From positions 1 through 64,000 of the forward strand of contig NZ_BMHH01000021.1 in assembly GCF_014640615.1 (NCBI RefSeq): a DNA stretch of 64,000 nucleotides, in the 5' to 3' direction. Made by a program: the position numbers and the translations under genes. This document shows, piece after piece, positions 19,631 through 29,245 of the stretch; within the stretch, counting starts at the first letter, position 1; every line of letters begins with the position of its first letter. The stretch is from Paramesorhizobium endophyticum (lineage in GTDB: Bacteria; Pseudomonadota; Alphaproteobacteria; Rhizobiales; Rhizobiaceae). A model generated the notes under the pieces. That model made no database searches. It saw nothing but the letters and a program-made list of their open reading frames with translations, and had not been told where the DNA came from.

Positions 19631-19643
19631 AAACCGATTTCAA
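19631..19643. promoter_or_regulatory. LacI-type operator-like site 1 (thuR/thuE)
   Basis: AAACCGATTTCAA, whose complement is TTGAAATCGGTTT, has the central CG typical of LacI-family sites. A second copy lies 128 bases downstream at 19759-19771. The pair suggests looping or independent control of thuR and thuE. Confidence 0.6.
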
Positions 19644-19758
19644 TTCATGTCTAAGGCATCACTGTTGGAACAGGGTGTTTTTACGAGTTATGCGACGAAA
19701 TGTCACTTAAAAAATCGACTTGACGACAATTTGACCGTCTGACATGGTTCAGTCTACC

Positions 19759-19771
19759 AAAACGATTTCAA
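19759..19771. promoter_or_regulatory. LacI-type operator-like site 2, just before thuE
   Basis: AAAACGATTTCAA matches site 1 at 12 of 13 positions, and the shared run continues two more bases (TTC). It ends 15 bases before the thuE start and overlaps the region of the GGGAGG ribosome binding site, so a bound repressor here would block initiation or early transcription. Confidence 0.6.
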
Positions 19772-19786
19772 TTCTGGGAGGAATTC

Positions 19787-21052
19787 ATGAAAAAGTTTGT
19801 TGGATGTCTGGCGGCGCTCGCCCTGAGCCTGCCTGTCGTCAACGCAGTTCAAGCCGCCGAACTGTCGTTTGCCGCAAACACCACCGGCGCAAGCATCGCA
19901 TTCTTTCGCAAGCAGATTGCCATTTTCGAAAAGCAGACAGGCAACAAAGTCACCATCGTGACCATGCCGGCTTCAAGCAGCGAACAGTTCTCGCAATACC
20001 GCCTATGGCTTGCCGCTGGAAACAAGGACATCGATGTCTATCAGACCGACATTGTCTGGGCGCCACAACTTGCCGATCAGTTCGTCGATTTGAAGGACGC
20101 GACCGCTGATGTTGCAAACCAGTTCTTCCCGTCGATTATCGCATCGCAGACTGTCAACGGCAGGCTTGTTGCGCTCCCGATGTATACCGATGCTCCGGCG
20201 CTTTTTTACCGTAAGGACCTCCTCGATAAATATGGCAAGCAGCCGCCAAAGACCTGGGACGAGATGGCTGCGATGGCAAAGGAGATCCAGGACAAGGAGC
20301 GGCAGTCTGGCCGAAAGGATATGTGGGGTTACGTTTTTCAGGGCAATTCCTATGAAGGCCTGACCTGCAACGGCCTCGAATGGGTGAAGTCTTCGGGTGG
20401 CGGCCAGATCGTCGAACCGGACGGGACGATCTCCATCAATAACGAGAAAGCGGTCGCAGCACTTGAGCGTGCCAAAGGCTGGATAGGCACGATTTCGCCC
20501 TCCGGCGTGCTTGCCTATCAGGAAGAGGAATCGCGCGGTGTCTGGCAGACCGGCAACGCGGTTTTCATGCGCAATTGGCCTTACGCGTATTCGCTCGGCA
20601 ATGGCGTTGATAGCGCCGTAAAGGGGAAATTCAGCGTGACTACGCTTCCAGTTGCGGCTGCCGGAGACAAGCCTTCTTCGACGCTCGGCGGGTGGAACCT
20701 CGCGGTCTCGAAATACTCCGACAACAAGGAAGAAGCGGTAGCGTTCGTCAAATTCCTCGCTTCGAAGGAGGTCCAAAAGGCCCGCGCCATAGAATTATCC
20801 AATCTGCCAACGCTGGCGGATCTTTATGATGACAGGGATGTGGTCGCCGCGCAGCCCTTCATGCCGAGTTGGAAGCCGATCTTCCAAGACGCCGTCCCGC
20901 GTCCTTCGGCCGCGACTAAAGTCAAGTACAACGAGGTGTCGTCGAAATTCTGGACTGCTGTTCATAATACGCTTTCGGGCAGCGGTACCGCTGCAGAAAA
21001 TCTCGAGCTTCTCGAAGCCGACCTGACGACGCTGAAGGGCGACGCTTGGTGA
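19787..21052 (+). CDS. thuE: Trehalose/maltose ABC transporter, periplasmic binding protein
   Basis: A 421-residue family 1 (MalE-type) binding protein with a signal peptide ending around NAVQAA, residue 23-24. Typical sugar-binding blocks include DIDVYQTDIVWAPQLADQFVDL, YTDAPALFYRKDLLDKYG and NWPYAYSLG. First gene of the thuEFGKAB operon, whose order is complete here. In Sinorhizobium it feeds trehalose, maltose and sucrose to the cell. Ribosome binding site GGGAGG. Confidence 0.9.
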   Translation: MKKFVGCLAALALSLPVVNAVQAAELSFAANTTGASIAFFRKQIAIFEKQTGNKVTIVTMPASSSEQFSQYRLWLAAGNKDIDVYQTDIVWAPQLADQFVDLKDATADVANQFFPSIIASQTVNGRLVALPMYTDAPALFYRKDLLDKYGKQPPKTWDEMAAMAKEIQDKERQSGRKDMWGYVFQGNSYEGLTCNGLEWVKSSGGGQIVEPDGTISINNEKAVAALERAKGWIGTISPSGVLAYQEEESRGVWQTGNAVFMRNWPYAYSLGNGVDSAVKGKFSVTTLPVAAAGDKPSSTLGGWNLAVSKYSDNKEEAVAFVKFLASKEVQKARAIELSNLPTLADLYDDRDVVAAQPFMPSWKPIFQDAVPRPSAATKVKYNEVSSKFWTAVHNTLSGSGTAAENLELLEADLTTLKGDAW

Positions 21053-21117
21053 GCAGTTGGACCGGCGGTATAAGCTCGCCGGTCCAGCCTCCAGATGTCC
21101 GAGCAGGGGTAGGCCTC

Positions 21118-22104
21118 ATGAGCGAAATTGTAGTCCCGCAAACAATCCAATCGAAACGCTCTAATCTCACGGTCTCTACGGAGTTGCGGTCTGAGCGTAT
21201 TCGATCCGCCTGGCTGTTTCTCACGCCGACATTGTTGATCCTTGCAATTGTTGCTGGCTGGCCGCTGTTTAGAACAATCTATTTCAGCTTCACCAATGCA
21301 TCGCTCACCGACCTGGGAAATGCGCGGTTCATCGGCTTTGACAATTACCTGTCATGGGTAACGCTGAAAAGTGGCAAAACCATCTATCGTGGCCTGCTCG
21401 CCGACCCGGCCTGGTGGAATGCGGTCTGGAACACGGTCAAGTTCACCATTCTTTCTATCTCAATCGAGACCACGCTTGGTCTAATCGTCGCGCTGGTGTT
21501 GAACGCGCAGTTCGTCGGGCGTGGGATCGTGCGCGCCGCAATCCTCATTCCCTGGGCGATCCCGACGATCGTTTCGGCGAAGATGTGGGCCTGGATGCTC
21601 AATGACCAGTTCGGCATCCTCAACGATATTCTGCTTGGTCTGGGAGTCATCAGCCAAAAGATCGCCTGGACTGCCAATCCAGAAACCGCGATGATGGCTG
21701 TACTCATCGTCGATGTGTGGAAGACGACGCCCTTCATGGCCCTCCTGATCCTCGCGGGTCTGCAGATGGTGCCGACAGACATCTACGAAGCGGCCAGAAT
21801 CGACGGTGTCAATCCGGTCAAGGTTTTCTGGCGGTTGACACTGCCGCTGATCCGGCCATCCATCATGGTTGCCGTGATCTTTCGGATGCTGGATTCACTG
21901 CGCATCTTTGACTTGATCTATGTGCTGACGCCCAATAACGCGCAGACGAAGACGATGTCGGTTATGGCGCGTGAAAACCTGTTCGATTTCGACAAATTCG
22001 CCTATGGCGCCGCCGCGTCGACGATGCTTTTCCTCATCATAGCGTCCGTTACCATCGTTTATATCTGGCTCGGCCGCGTCAAGCTTGGCGGGGGAGATCG
22101 CTGA
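21118..22104 (+). CDS. thuF: Trehalose/maltose ABC transporter permease
   Basis: A 328-residue MalF-type permease with six hydrophobic helices. The EAA loop DIYEAARIDGVNPVKVFWRL is near the C-terminal third. ATG 21118 (MSEIVV) is preferred over the GTG at 21046, which overlaps the end of thuE. Its TGA overlaps the thuG ATG (TGATG), so the two permeases are made together. Confidence 0.9.
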   Translation: MSEIVVPQTIQSKRSNLTVSTELRSERIRSAWLFLTPTLLILAIVAGWPLFRTIYFSFTNASLTDLGNARFIGFDNYLSWVTLKSGKTIYRGLLADPAWWNAVWNTVKFTILSISIETTLGLIVALVLNAQFVGRGIVRAAILIPWAIPTIVSAKMWAWMLNDQFGILNDILLGLGVISQKIAWTANPETAMMAVLIVDVWKTTPFMALLILAGLQMVPTDIYEAARIDGVNPVKVFWRLTLPLIRPSIMVAVIFRMLDSLRIFDLIYVLTPNNAQTKTMSVMARENLFDFDKFAYGAAASTMLFLIIASVTIVYIWLGRVKLGGGDR

Positions 22105-22934
22105 TGCTGTTTTCGATTATAAAGAACACACTCTTCTACTTGCTCGTCGCGGTAATTGTCATCATCGCGGTCTTTCCCTTCTACTATGCAATTCTCACGA
22201 GCCTGAAGACCGGAACGGCTCTTTTTGAGGTCAATTACTGGCCAACCTCGATGTCGTTCGGCAATTATACATCCGTGATGAGCCAGGGAGGGTTTGTCCG
22301 CAGCCTTGCAAATTCCGTGATGATTGCCTGCATCGTGGTTGCGGCATCGCTGCTGCTTTCGGTTACTGCGGCCTATGCCTTGGCGCGTGTCGATTTCCGG
22401 GGAAGGGCGCTCTTGATGCTGACCATCCTTTCGGTGTCGATGTTTCCACAGATCGCTGTGCTTGCGGGGCTTTTCGAACTCATCCGTTGGCTCGGTATCT
22501 TTAACACGCCTTTTGCGCTGATCTTTTCCTACATGATCTTTACCCTGCCGTTTACCGTCTGGGTGCTGACTACTTTTATGCGCGACTTGCCGGTTGAGAT
22601 CGAGGAGGCGGCCATCGTCGACGGCGCTTCACCGTGGGTCATCATCACTCAAGTGTTCATGCCGCTCATGTGGCCGGTGCTGGTGACAACCGGGTTGCTC
22701 GCCTTCATCACCGCCTGGAATGAGTTCCTCTTTGCGCTGACCTTCACGTCGTCGGATGCACAACGGACCGTGCCGGTTGCCATTGCCATGCTCTCAGGCG
22801 GTAGCCAATTCGAAATTCCCTGGGGCAACATCATGGCCGCTTCCGTCATCGTCACCGTACCGGTTGTCGTGCTCGTTTTAATATTCCAGCGCCGGATCAT
22901 ATCGGGGCTAACCGCTGGCGGCGTTAAGGGCTGA
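22104..22934 (+). CDS. thuG: Trehalose/maltose ABC transporter permease
   Basis: A 276-residue MalG-type permease, partner of ThuF. The EAA loop is EIEEAAIVDGASPWVII, and AFITAWNEFLFALTFT is the conserved penultimate helix of this family. Translationally coupled to thuF and 10 bases before thuK. Confidence 0.9.
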   Translation: MLFSIIKNTLFYLLVAVIVIIAVFPFYYAILTSLKTGTALFEVNYWPTSMSFGNYTSVMSQGGFVRSLANSVMIACIVVAASLLLSVTAAYALARVDFRGRALLMLTILSVSMFPQIAVLAGLFELIRWLGIFNTPFALIFSYMIFTLPFTVWVLTTFMRDLPVEIEEAAIVDGASPWVIITQVFMPLMWPVLVTTGLLAFITAWNEFLFALTFTSSDAQRTVPVAIAMLSGGSQFEIPWGNIMAASVIVTVPVVVLVLIFQRRIISGLTAGGVKG

Positions 22935-22944
22935 GAGGGAAAAC

Positions 22945-23970
22945 ATGGCAGAGATCCGACTGGACAATATCCGCAAGAGTTTCGGTTCCTTCGAGGTGAT
23001 CAAGGGCGTGACGATGGACATCCGCCGCGGCGAGTTCATGGTCTTCGTTGGACCGTCAGGATGCGGTAAATCCACCCTCCTGCGCCTGATTTCCGGGCTT
23101 GAGGACATCACATCCGGCACGCTTTCCTTCGACAGCGAGGTGGTGAACCAGCATGCGCCTTCAAAAAGAGGGATCGCCATGGTTTTCCAGTCCTACGCGC
23201 TCTATCCCCATATGACGGTTTTCGACAATATGGCTTTCGGCATGAAACTTTCCGGACGCACGAAGGACGAATGCCATCAGCGCGTCGAGAAAGCCGCGGA
23301 CATGCTGCAACTGTCACCTTATCTCGACCGTTTGCCGCGGCAACTGTCCGGCGGGCAGCGCCAGCGCGTGGCTATCGGCCGAGCGATCGTGCGCGATCCC
23401 AAGGTCTTTCTGTTCGACGAGCCGCTTTCTAATCTCGACGCGGCACTGCGCGTCGCCACGAGGCTCGAGATCGCCAAGCTTCATCGCAGCATGCACGACA
23501 CGACGATGATCTACGTGACGCACGATCAGGTCGAGGCGATGACACTCGCTGACCGGATATGCGTGTTGAGGGATGGCCTCGTTGAGCAGATCGGTACGCC
23601 ACTGGAGCTATACGAAAGCCCGAACTCGACCTTCGTCGCCGGTTTCATCGGCTCACCCAAAATGAACCTCCTGTCGGGCGCGCTGGCACAGCCCTACGGC
23701 AGTCATACGATCGGGGTTCGCGCCGAACACATCCGCATCACGACGGAACCGCCGGCTTGGAGCGGGACGGTCATCCATTCAGAAGTTCTGGGCTCTGATA
23801 GCTTCGTCTACCTGGATATCGGCGCGGATGAACCGCTGATCGTGCGCGAACCCGGCGTCTCCCGCCACACGCCGGGGCAATCACTTGGTCTCACACCGCT
23901 TGCCGACCAAGTGCACCGCTTTGACCAATCCGGCCGGGCCCTTGAAAGAGCGTCTATGCGCGCAGCCTGA
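22945..23970 (+). CDS. thuK: Trehalose/maltose ABC transporter ATPase
   Basis: A 341-residue MsmK/UgpC-type ATPase. Walker A GPSGCGKST, signature LSGGQRQRVAIGRAI, Walker B VFLFDEPLSNLDAALR and switch histidine in YVTHDQVEAMT are intact. A C-terminal TOBE-like regulatory domain starts near residue 235 and is at the short end of the family range. It powers ThuFG. thuA follows after 47 bases. Confidence 0.92.
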   Translation: MAEIRLDNIRKSFGSFEVIKGVTMDIRRGEFMVFVGPSGCGKSTLLRLISGLEDITSGTLSFDSEVVNQHAPSKRGIAMVFQSYALYPHMTVFDNMAFGMKLSGRTKDECHQRVEKAADMLQLSPYLDRLPRQLSGGQRQRVAIGRAIVRDPKVFLFDEPLSNLDAALRVATRLEIAKLHRSMHDTTMIYVTHDQVEAMTLADRICVLRDGLVEQIGTPLELYESPNSTFVAGFIGSPKMNLLSGALAQPYGSHTIGVRAEHIRITTEPPAWSGTVIHSEVLGSDSFVYLDIGADEPLIVREPGVSRHTPGQSLGLTPLADQVHRFDQSGRALERASMRAA

Positions 23971-24017
23971 TCTCTCCCAAGGCTTGATCCGTATATAAAT
24001 CGCAAGGAGTTAACGAC

Positions 24018-24803
24018 GTGACCATTCGCACTATTGTCTGGGGTGAAAACATCCACGAGAACACCAATACGGTTGTTCGAGCAATTTATCCCGAAGGCAT
24101 GCATACGACGATCACAAATGCGCTGAACTCGGATTCCGGTATCACCGCGACGACGGCGACGTTGCAGGAGCCGGAACATGGCCTGACTGAAGCGCGCCTT
24201 GCCCAGACCGACGTGCTCACCTGGTGGGGCCATAAGGATCACGGCGCCGTTTGCGACGTCGTTGTCGAGCGCGTTGCAAAGCGCGTCTGGGAAGGCATGG
24301 GCCTGATCGTCCTGCATTCCGGCCATTTTTCCAAAATTTTCAAGCGTCTGATGGGTACGCCCTGTGCGCTGAAATGGCGCGAGGCCGGCGAACGCGAGCG
24401 GCTGTGGACGATCAACCCGCGTCACCCCATCTCAGCCGGTATTGATGAAAACTTCGTGCTGGAAAACGAGGAAATGTACGGCGAACAATTTTCGGTACCC
24501 GAACCGCTGGAAACCGTGTTCATCTCCTGGTTCCAAGGCGGAGAAGTCTTCCGTTCGGGTATGACCTGGCGACGCGGGGCCGGCAACATCTTTTACTTCC
24601 GTCCGGGCCACGAAACCTATCCGACCTACCACGACACGAATGTCCAGAAGGTACTGATCAACGGTGTGAAATGGGCATACAACCCACAGGGTGCCCTGAA
24701 AAGCATAACCGATGCACCCAATGTGCCGGTGGAAAAGGCATTGGAACCCATCGTCGAACGCGGACCGCGACTGCATCAGACGGGCGAGGCGGGTTACCGC
24801 TAA
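24018..24803 (+). CDS. thuA: ThuA trehalose utilisation protein
   Basis: A 261-residue ThuA-like protein with a glutamine-amidotransferase-like fold. Landmarks are VWGENIHENTN at the N-terminus, LTWWGHKDHGAV, LIVLHSGHFSKIFK and FYFRPGHETYPTYHD. In Sinorhizobium, ThuA and ThuB act together on imported trehalose and related disaccharides through a 3-keto derivative. It follows the transporter genes in the standard order. Confidence 0.95.
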   Translation: MTIRTIVWGENIHENTNTVVRAIYPEGMHTTITNALNSDSGITATTATLQEPEHGLTEARLAQTDVLTWWGHKDHGAVCDVVVERVAKRVWEGMGLIVLHSGHFSKIFKRLMGTPCALKWREAGERERLWTINPRHPISAGIDENFVLENEEMYGEQFSVPEPLETVFISWFQGGEVFRSGMTWRRGAGNIFYFRPGHETYPTYHDTNVQKVLINGVKWAYNPQGALKSITDAPNVPVEKALEPIVERGPRLHQTGEAGYR

Positions 24804-24882
24804 CCAGACTGTTTTAGAAGATATGACCTTCGTAAGCTAGCAGGGCTGCTAACGCTTAACGATAACCATGAGGACAAATCGG

Positions 24883-25920
24883 ATGCGCTTGATCATTCTC
24901 GGAACCGGAGGATGGGCGAATACCCATGCGATGCATTTTGCCCAAATCGCGAACGTCGAAATCGTCGCGGCCGTCGATACGGACGACGTTCGGCTACGGG
25001 CCTTCGCGCTGAGACATAATATACCCTTGACCTTCACCTCGCTCGACGACGCTCTGGCCTGGGGAGAGTTCGATGCCGTGACAAATGTCACGCCGGATCG
25101 CGTTCACTATCCTACAACGATGCAGCTTCTCGCTGCCGGCAAGCATGTCTTTTGCGAGAAGCCACTAGCGGTAAACTATGGCCACGCCAAAGAAATGGCC
25201 GATGCCGCTGCTTTATCCGGCAAAGTCGCCATGGTGAACCTCACTTATCGGAACGTGGCGCCGCTTCAAGCTGCTCGCAAGATGGTCCTGGAGGGGCGCC
25301 TTGGTGCGATCCGTCATTTCGAAGCCTCCTATCTGCAGAGTTGGTTGGTTTCGAAGGCATGGGGAGATTGGTCCAAGGAGTCGCAGTGGCTGTGGAGATT
25401 GTCCACAAAGCATGGGTCCAATGGCGTTCTAGGCGATGTCGGCATTCACATCCTCGATTTCGCGGTCTTTGCGGCCGGAAGCGATATAAAGGCGGCCGCT
25501 TCCCACCTCAAAGTTTTCGATAAAGGTCCTGGAAAGCAGATCGGCGAATATGAACTCGATGCCAATGACAGTTTCTTGATGGTGGCCGAACTCGATAACG
25601 GCGCAGCTGGTGTCATCCATGCGACCCGCTGGGCGACCGGCCATCTGAACGAACTGCATCTGCGTTTGCATGGCGACAAAGGAGCGGTTGAGATAGTGCA
25701 TACGCCGGAGGGTTCGACGCTCAGGGTTTGCGAAGGCGTTGATGTCGACAAGGCAATCTGGCGCACGGTCGAAGTCGAACCAGTCATTACTAATTTCCAG
25801 CGATTTGCCAATGCCATACTGACAGGGCAGCCGGACGAGCCGAGTTTCGACCATGCTGCCAAGCTCCAGTTTGTTCTCGATCACGCAGTCAAGGCAGCGG
25901 GCGTCTTGACTGAGGTCTGA
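24883..25920 (+). CDS. thuB: ThuB, Gfo/Idh/MocA-family dehydrogenase
   Basis: A 345-residue NAD(P)-dependent oxidoreductase. The Rossmann motif IILGTGGWANTHAMHF is at the N-terminus, the CEKPLAV motif holds the conserved lysine near residue 95, and the C-terminal alpha/beta substrate domain is complete. It partners ThuA in oxidising trehalose-type disaccharides at C3. ATG 24883 has GAGGA eight bases upstream; the ATG at 24868 lies ahead of that site and is less likely. Last gene of the operon. Confidence 0.88.
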   Translation: MRLIILGTGGWANTHAMHFAQIANVEIVAAVDTDDVRLRAFALRHNIPLTFTSLDDALAWGEFDAVTNVTPDRVHYPTTMQLLAAGKHVFCEKPLAVNYGHAKEMADAAALSGKVAMVNLTYRNVAPLQAARKMVLEGRLGAIRHFEASYLQSWLVSKAWGDWSKESQWLWRLSTKHGSNGVLGDVGIHILDFAVFAAGSDIKAAASHLKVFDKGPGKQIGEYELDANDSFLMVAELDNGAAGVIHATRWATGHLNELHLRLHGDKGAVEIVHTPEGSTLRVCEGVDVDKAIWRTVEVEPVITNFQRFANAILTGQPDEPSFDHAAKLQFVLDHAVKAAGVLTEV

Positions 25921-25970
25921 ACGAAAACGGACGCGGAGATCGACCGGCGCGAATATGGCTCTGCTGCCGT

Positions 25971-26240
25971 TTAATAACAGCGTCGGATGAACAGTCCGGC
26001 GGCCACCGAGATCGTTATCGTGACGCTGAGAAGAATGAGGGCGAGCGCTGCGCCAAGCGGCCAGTTTGCCTTGCTCAAGATTTCGGTCACGATCATCGGC
26101 GCCATCATGCGGAAAGATGGGCCGCCGAGCATGACCGGCGTCGCATAGGCATTCATGGCGAGGAGGAACGATAGGACGGATGCGGCAAGCACCCCCCGGC
26201 ATGATCTATGGCAGGCGGATCAGCATGAATGTTTGTAAGC
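25971..26240 (-). pseudogene. Remnant of an ABC transporter permease (C-terminal part)
   Basis: The leftward strand encodes the end of a polyamine/iron-type permease: MLIRLP, a TAG stop (26206-26208), IMPG, then VLAASVLSFLLAMNAYATPV and on to a natural stop at 25971. A frame change lies in the G run at 26192-26197. The upstream two thirds of the gene are missing. It is a dead fragment of a transporter that once lay here, independent of thu. Confidence 0.75.
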
Positions 26241-26492
26241 GCTGGTCTGTGGGATAAGGAGATCGAAATCCCAGGCGCGGTGATCCGCTGCCAAACGACT
26301 GTTTTGGAGGTGAACATTATACATCTGGCTGAGCTATGGACTGCCGAGGAATGCCGAATTTTTTGCCAATGCATCTATGCTGATTAATAATCAGCCCAAA
26401 GACAAGGTAAAGCCCCCTAATTCCAGGCGTTTGAACTTGGCACGCGAATTGCTTCCTATCGTTTGAAGTAATAAAAGGGGAAGCTTCAATTC
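26241..26492. other. Non-coding stretch before the oxidase remnant
   Basis: No convincing gene. It is AT-richer than its surroundings around 26340-26470 and probably contains the promoter of the following oxidase gene. AAAGGGG at 26474-26480 is the likely ribosome binding site. Confidence 0.35.
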
Positions 26493-27734
26493 ATGTCATT
26501 CAATCCAGAAGGAATGTCTCGCCGATCACTGTTGGGGATGATCGGAACGGTTGCAGGCGCGGCGGCCATGTACAGCGCCATGGGCGCCATGGGGCTCTCG
26601 CAAGCCTCGCCATGGAAAGGGAGGCTGAAACTGGAGGCTGATCCGAAGGGGACTTCGGTTCTGGTTTTGGGCGGTGGGCTCGCCGGTATGACAGCGGCGT
26701 TCGAACTGCGGAATGCCGGATACTCCGTCAAGATACTCGAATATCGCGAAAAAGCCGGCGGCCGCTGTTGGACATTGCGCGGCGGCGACAAATACACCGA
26801 ACTGGGAGGCTTTACGCAGGAGGTGAAATTCGCCGAAGGCAACTATATCAACCCTGGCCCCTGGCGCATCCCATCCGACCACTTCGCCGTACTGGATTAT
26901 TGCAAGCGGTTCGGCGTCAAGCTCGAGCCTTTCATTCAGGTCAATTACAATGCCTATCTACATAACACCGAGGCCTTCGACGGCCAGCCACAACGGTTCA
27001 AGGAGATTTCTACCGACTTCCGGGGCCATGTCGCCGAATTGCTGGCCAAATGCGTAGATCAGAAGGCACTGGACACTGCGGTAACCGAGGAAGACGCCAA
27101 GCTTCTGCTGAATGCGTTAAAACGCTATGGTGCGCTGAACGAACAGTATGAATATGTCAAGGGCGAAAACAGCTCTTCTTATCGCGGCTGGTTCAAGCCC
27201 GAAGGGGGCGGCGCCAGCGGCAAGCCGGAACCATCCGAACCCCATCCGCTGTCGGTTATCCTGCAGTCGAAGCTGTGGCGGTCGCTGACGGCCGGCGACG
27301 ATCTGCATATGCAATCCACGATCTTCCAGCCGGTCGGTGGCATGGACATGATCGCCAAGGGGTTCGAGAAACAGGTCGGCGATGTCATTACGTACAATGC
27401 CAAGGTGATCCGCATCCGGCATGAGGGCGACAAGGTCAGCGCGACCTGGGTGCCCAGCAATGGCGAAGGCCCGGAGACAACGGAAACCGCCGATTATTGC
27501 ATCTGCACCATCCCCTTCTCTGTGCTTGGGCAGGTCGATCACGATTTCTCCGCGAGGACGAAGGGCATCATCGACGGCATGTATTACGAATCGGCCTTCA
27601 AGGTCGGGCTGGAGTTCAAACGCCGTTTCTGGGAACAGGACGAACATATCTATGGCGGCATCAGCTATACCAACCTGCCGATTACCCTGATTTCCTATCC
27701 TTCGACCAATTTCTTCAGCGACGGTCCGAGGTGA
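26493..27734 (+). pseudogene. C-terminally truncated flavin monoamine oxidase
   Basis: A 413-residue amine oxidase fragment. MSRRSLLGMIG resembles a twin-arginine export signal. The FAD-binding VLVLGGGLAGMTAAFELRNAG starts near residue 55 and GGRCWTLRGGD follows. Family members of this type run to about 530 residues and end with a second FAD-contacting segment. Here the frame stops right after YPSTNFFSDGPR and the following DNA is unrelated. The missing C-terminus removes part of the flavin site, so activity is unlikely. A deletion or rearrangement at about 27725 is the probable cause. Confidence 0.75.
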
Positions 27735-27779
27735 CGGCGGTTCGGCGCTGACGATAGAAACGCTGACAGTGAAGGATAC

Positions 27780-27816
27780 TGCATCGCGTTTCAGGTCGAA
27801 CCCGGAACGCGATGCA
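27780..27816. repeat. Inverted repeat between oxidase remnant and MFS gene
   Basis: TGCATCGCGTT (27780-27790) pairs perfectly with AACGCGATGCA (27806-27816) around a 15-base loop. It lies between convergent genes. It may end transcription or be a dispersed palindrome; there is no strong T run, so a terminator role is uncertain. Confidence 0.5.
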
Positions 27817-27849
27817 TATAAGGTTCAAAACGCCCCCTCCGACGCCACG

Positions 27850-29172
27850 CTATACCCGCTGTTCGGCAAGGTACGTCTTCTTCTCTCCCGCGCGGGCGTC
27901 GAGCCGGCGCGCCCGATCGATGCTGAGCACCGAGACAAGCGTGATCAGGCAGTAGAGCGCAGTGATGAGGGCAACGGGCCAGGCGGAGCCGTACCACCCG
28001 ACCAATGCCGTCGCGATAAGGGGCAGCGGCCCGACGAAGATCGCTCCCGTCACCTCGCGGGCGAATGCGATGGCGCTGTAGCGGACTTCCGTCGGGAAAA
28101 TGTCGCAATAAAAGGCCGGCTGGACGCCGAAGGATGAGCGCGCCCCGAGCGCATGGCCGATAATGATCAGCACCACGGCGGTCCAGTGCGTGCCAGCGCC
28201 GAGCAGCTGGAAATAGACCAGCGAATAAACGGCTGCAGCAGCCGAGCCCCATGCCATGATGGTGACTCGCCCGAAACGATCGGACAGGGCTCCGAACACG
28301 ACACACATCACCGCGCCGAACACGCTGGACAGCATGACGCCCGTCAGCACCACCTCGCGCGGAAAGCCAAGCTTCGATGTGGCGTAGGCGAGCGTGAAGG
28401 TCTGGAAGATATAGGACAGGTTCGGCGCCAGATTAGCCCCCATTGCCGCCAGCATGGTGCGCGGATGGTTGCGCAGCACTTCGAGGACAGGCAGTTTCGA
28501 ATCCCGGCGCTGTTCCTTGATTTCCACGAACTCCGGCGATTCCGGCACCTTGCGGCGAATATAGATGCCGAGGAACAGCACCAGCGCGCTCAACAGGAAG
28601 GGTACGCGCCAGCCCCAACTCATCAATGCGTTCTCGGGCAGGAGGGTGAAGAGGGCAAAAATGCCCGAGGCAAGGATCGTCGCGATATCGACCGCCGCCG
28701 CCGGCAGGCTGGCAAAGAAGCCGCGGCGCTTGCCGGCGATTTCGCCTGCCATGACCACGGCGCCCGCATATTCCGCGCCCGCGCCCAGTCCCTGAACGAC
28801 GCGGAGAATAAGCAGAAGCACCGGCGCCCACAGGCCGATCGAGGCATAGGTCGGCAGGCAGCCGATCAAGGTGGTGCTGACACCCATCATCAGCAACGTC
28901 AGCATCAGCACCGGCTTGCGGCCGATGCGATCTCCCATCCAGCCGAACACGATCCCGCCCAGCGGCCTCACCAGGAAGCCGACCGTATAGGTGGCGAAGG
29001 ACGCGAGAATGCCGGTCGTCGGATCGAATTGCGGGAAAAACAGATGGTTGAAAATCAGCGCCGCCGCCGTCGCATAAAGTATGAAATCATACCATTCGAC
29101 GACCGTGCCGATCGTGCTTGCGAAAATCGTGCTGGCCAGCGCCTTCGGCCTGGCAATCGCGGTGTCGGTCAA
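27850..29172 (-). CDS. MFS transporter, metabolite:H+ symporter (MHS) type
   Basis: A 440-residue carrier with 12 hydrophobic segments. TVVEWYDFILYATAAALIF and WMGDRIGRKPVLM are MHS hallmarks seen in shikimate, alpha-ketoglutarate and dicarboxylate symporters; RVVQGLGAGAEYAGAVVM is the helix-5 motif. The start is probably TTG 29172, 4 bases after a strong GGGAGGG; no suitable ATG exists nearby and the upstream extension is read-through. It is the last gene of an eight-gene leftward operon and likely imports its carboxylic acid substrate (inference). Confidence 0.85.
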   Translation of the reverse strand: MTDTAIARPKALASTIFASTIGTVVEWYDFILYATAAALIFNHLFFPQFDPTTGILASFATYTVGFLVRPLGGIVFGWMGDRIGRKPVLMLTLLMMGVSTTLIGCLPTYASIGLWAPVLLLILRVVQGLGAGAEYAGAVVMAGEIAGKRRGFFASLPAAAVDIATILASGIFALFTLLPENALMSWGWRVPFLLSALVLFLGIYIRRKVPESPEFVEIKEQRRDSKLPVLEVLRNHPRTMLAAMGANLAPNLSYIFQTFTLAYATSKLGFPREVVLTGVMLSSVFGAVMCVVFGALSDRFGRVTIMAWGSAAAAVYSLVYFQLLGAGTHWTAVVLIIIGHALGARSSFGVQPAFYCDIFPTEVRYSAIAFAREVTGAIFVGPLPLIATALVGWYGSAWPVALITALYCLITLVSVLSIDRARRLDARAGEKKTYLAEQRV

Positions 29173-29245
29173 TTTTCCCTCCCATGATCGAAATTGCCGC
29201 TTCCGGCTTTCCTCCTCGAAAGCCAGGATGCGGTTTCGTATAGTC

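Noticed and set aside
23994-24003. TATATAAATC just before thuA as a separate promoter
   Set aside because: No matching -35 element at the right distance was seen. The 47-base gap fits a simple operon spacer.
28153-29187. A 344-codon plus-strand frame opposite the MHS transporter
   Set aside because: The translation is His/Gln/Arg-rich with no family features, while the minus strand encodes an obvious 12-helix transporter.
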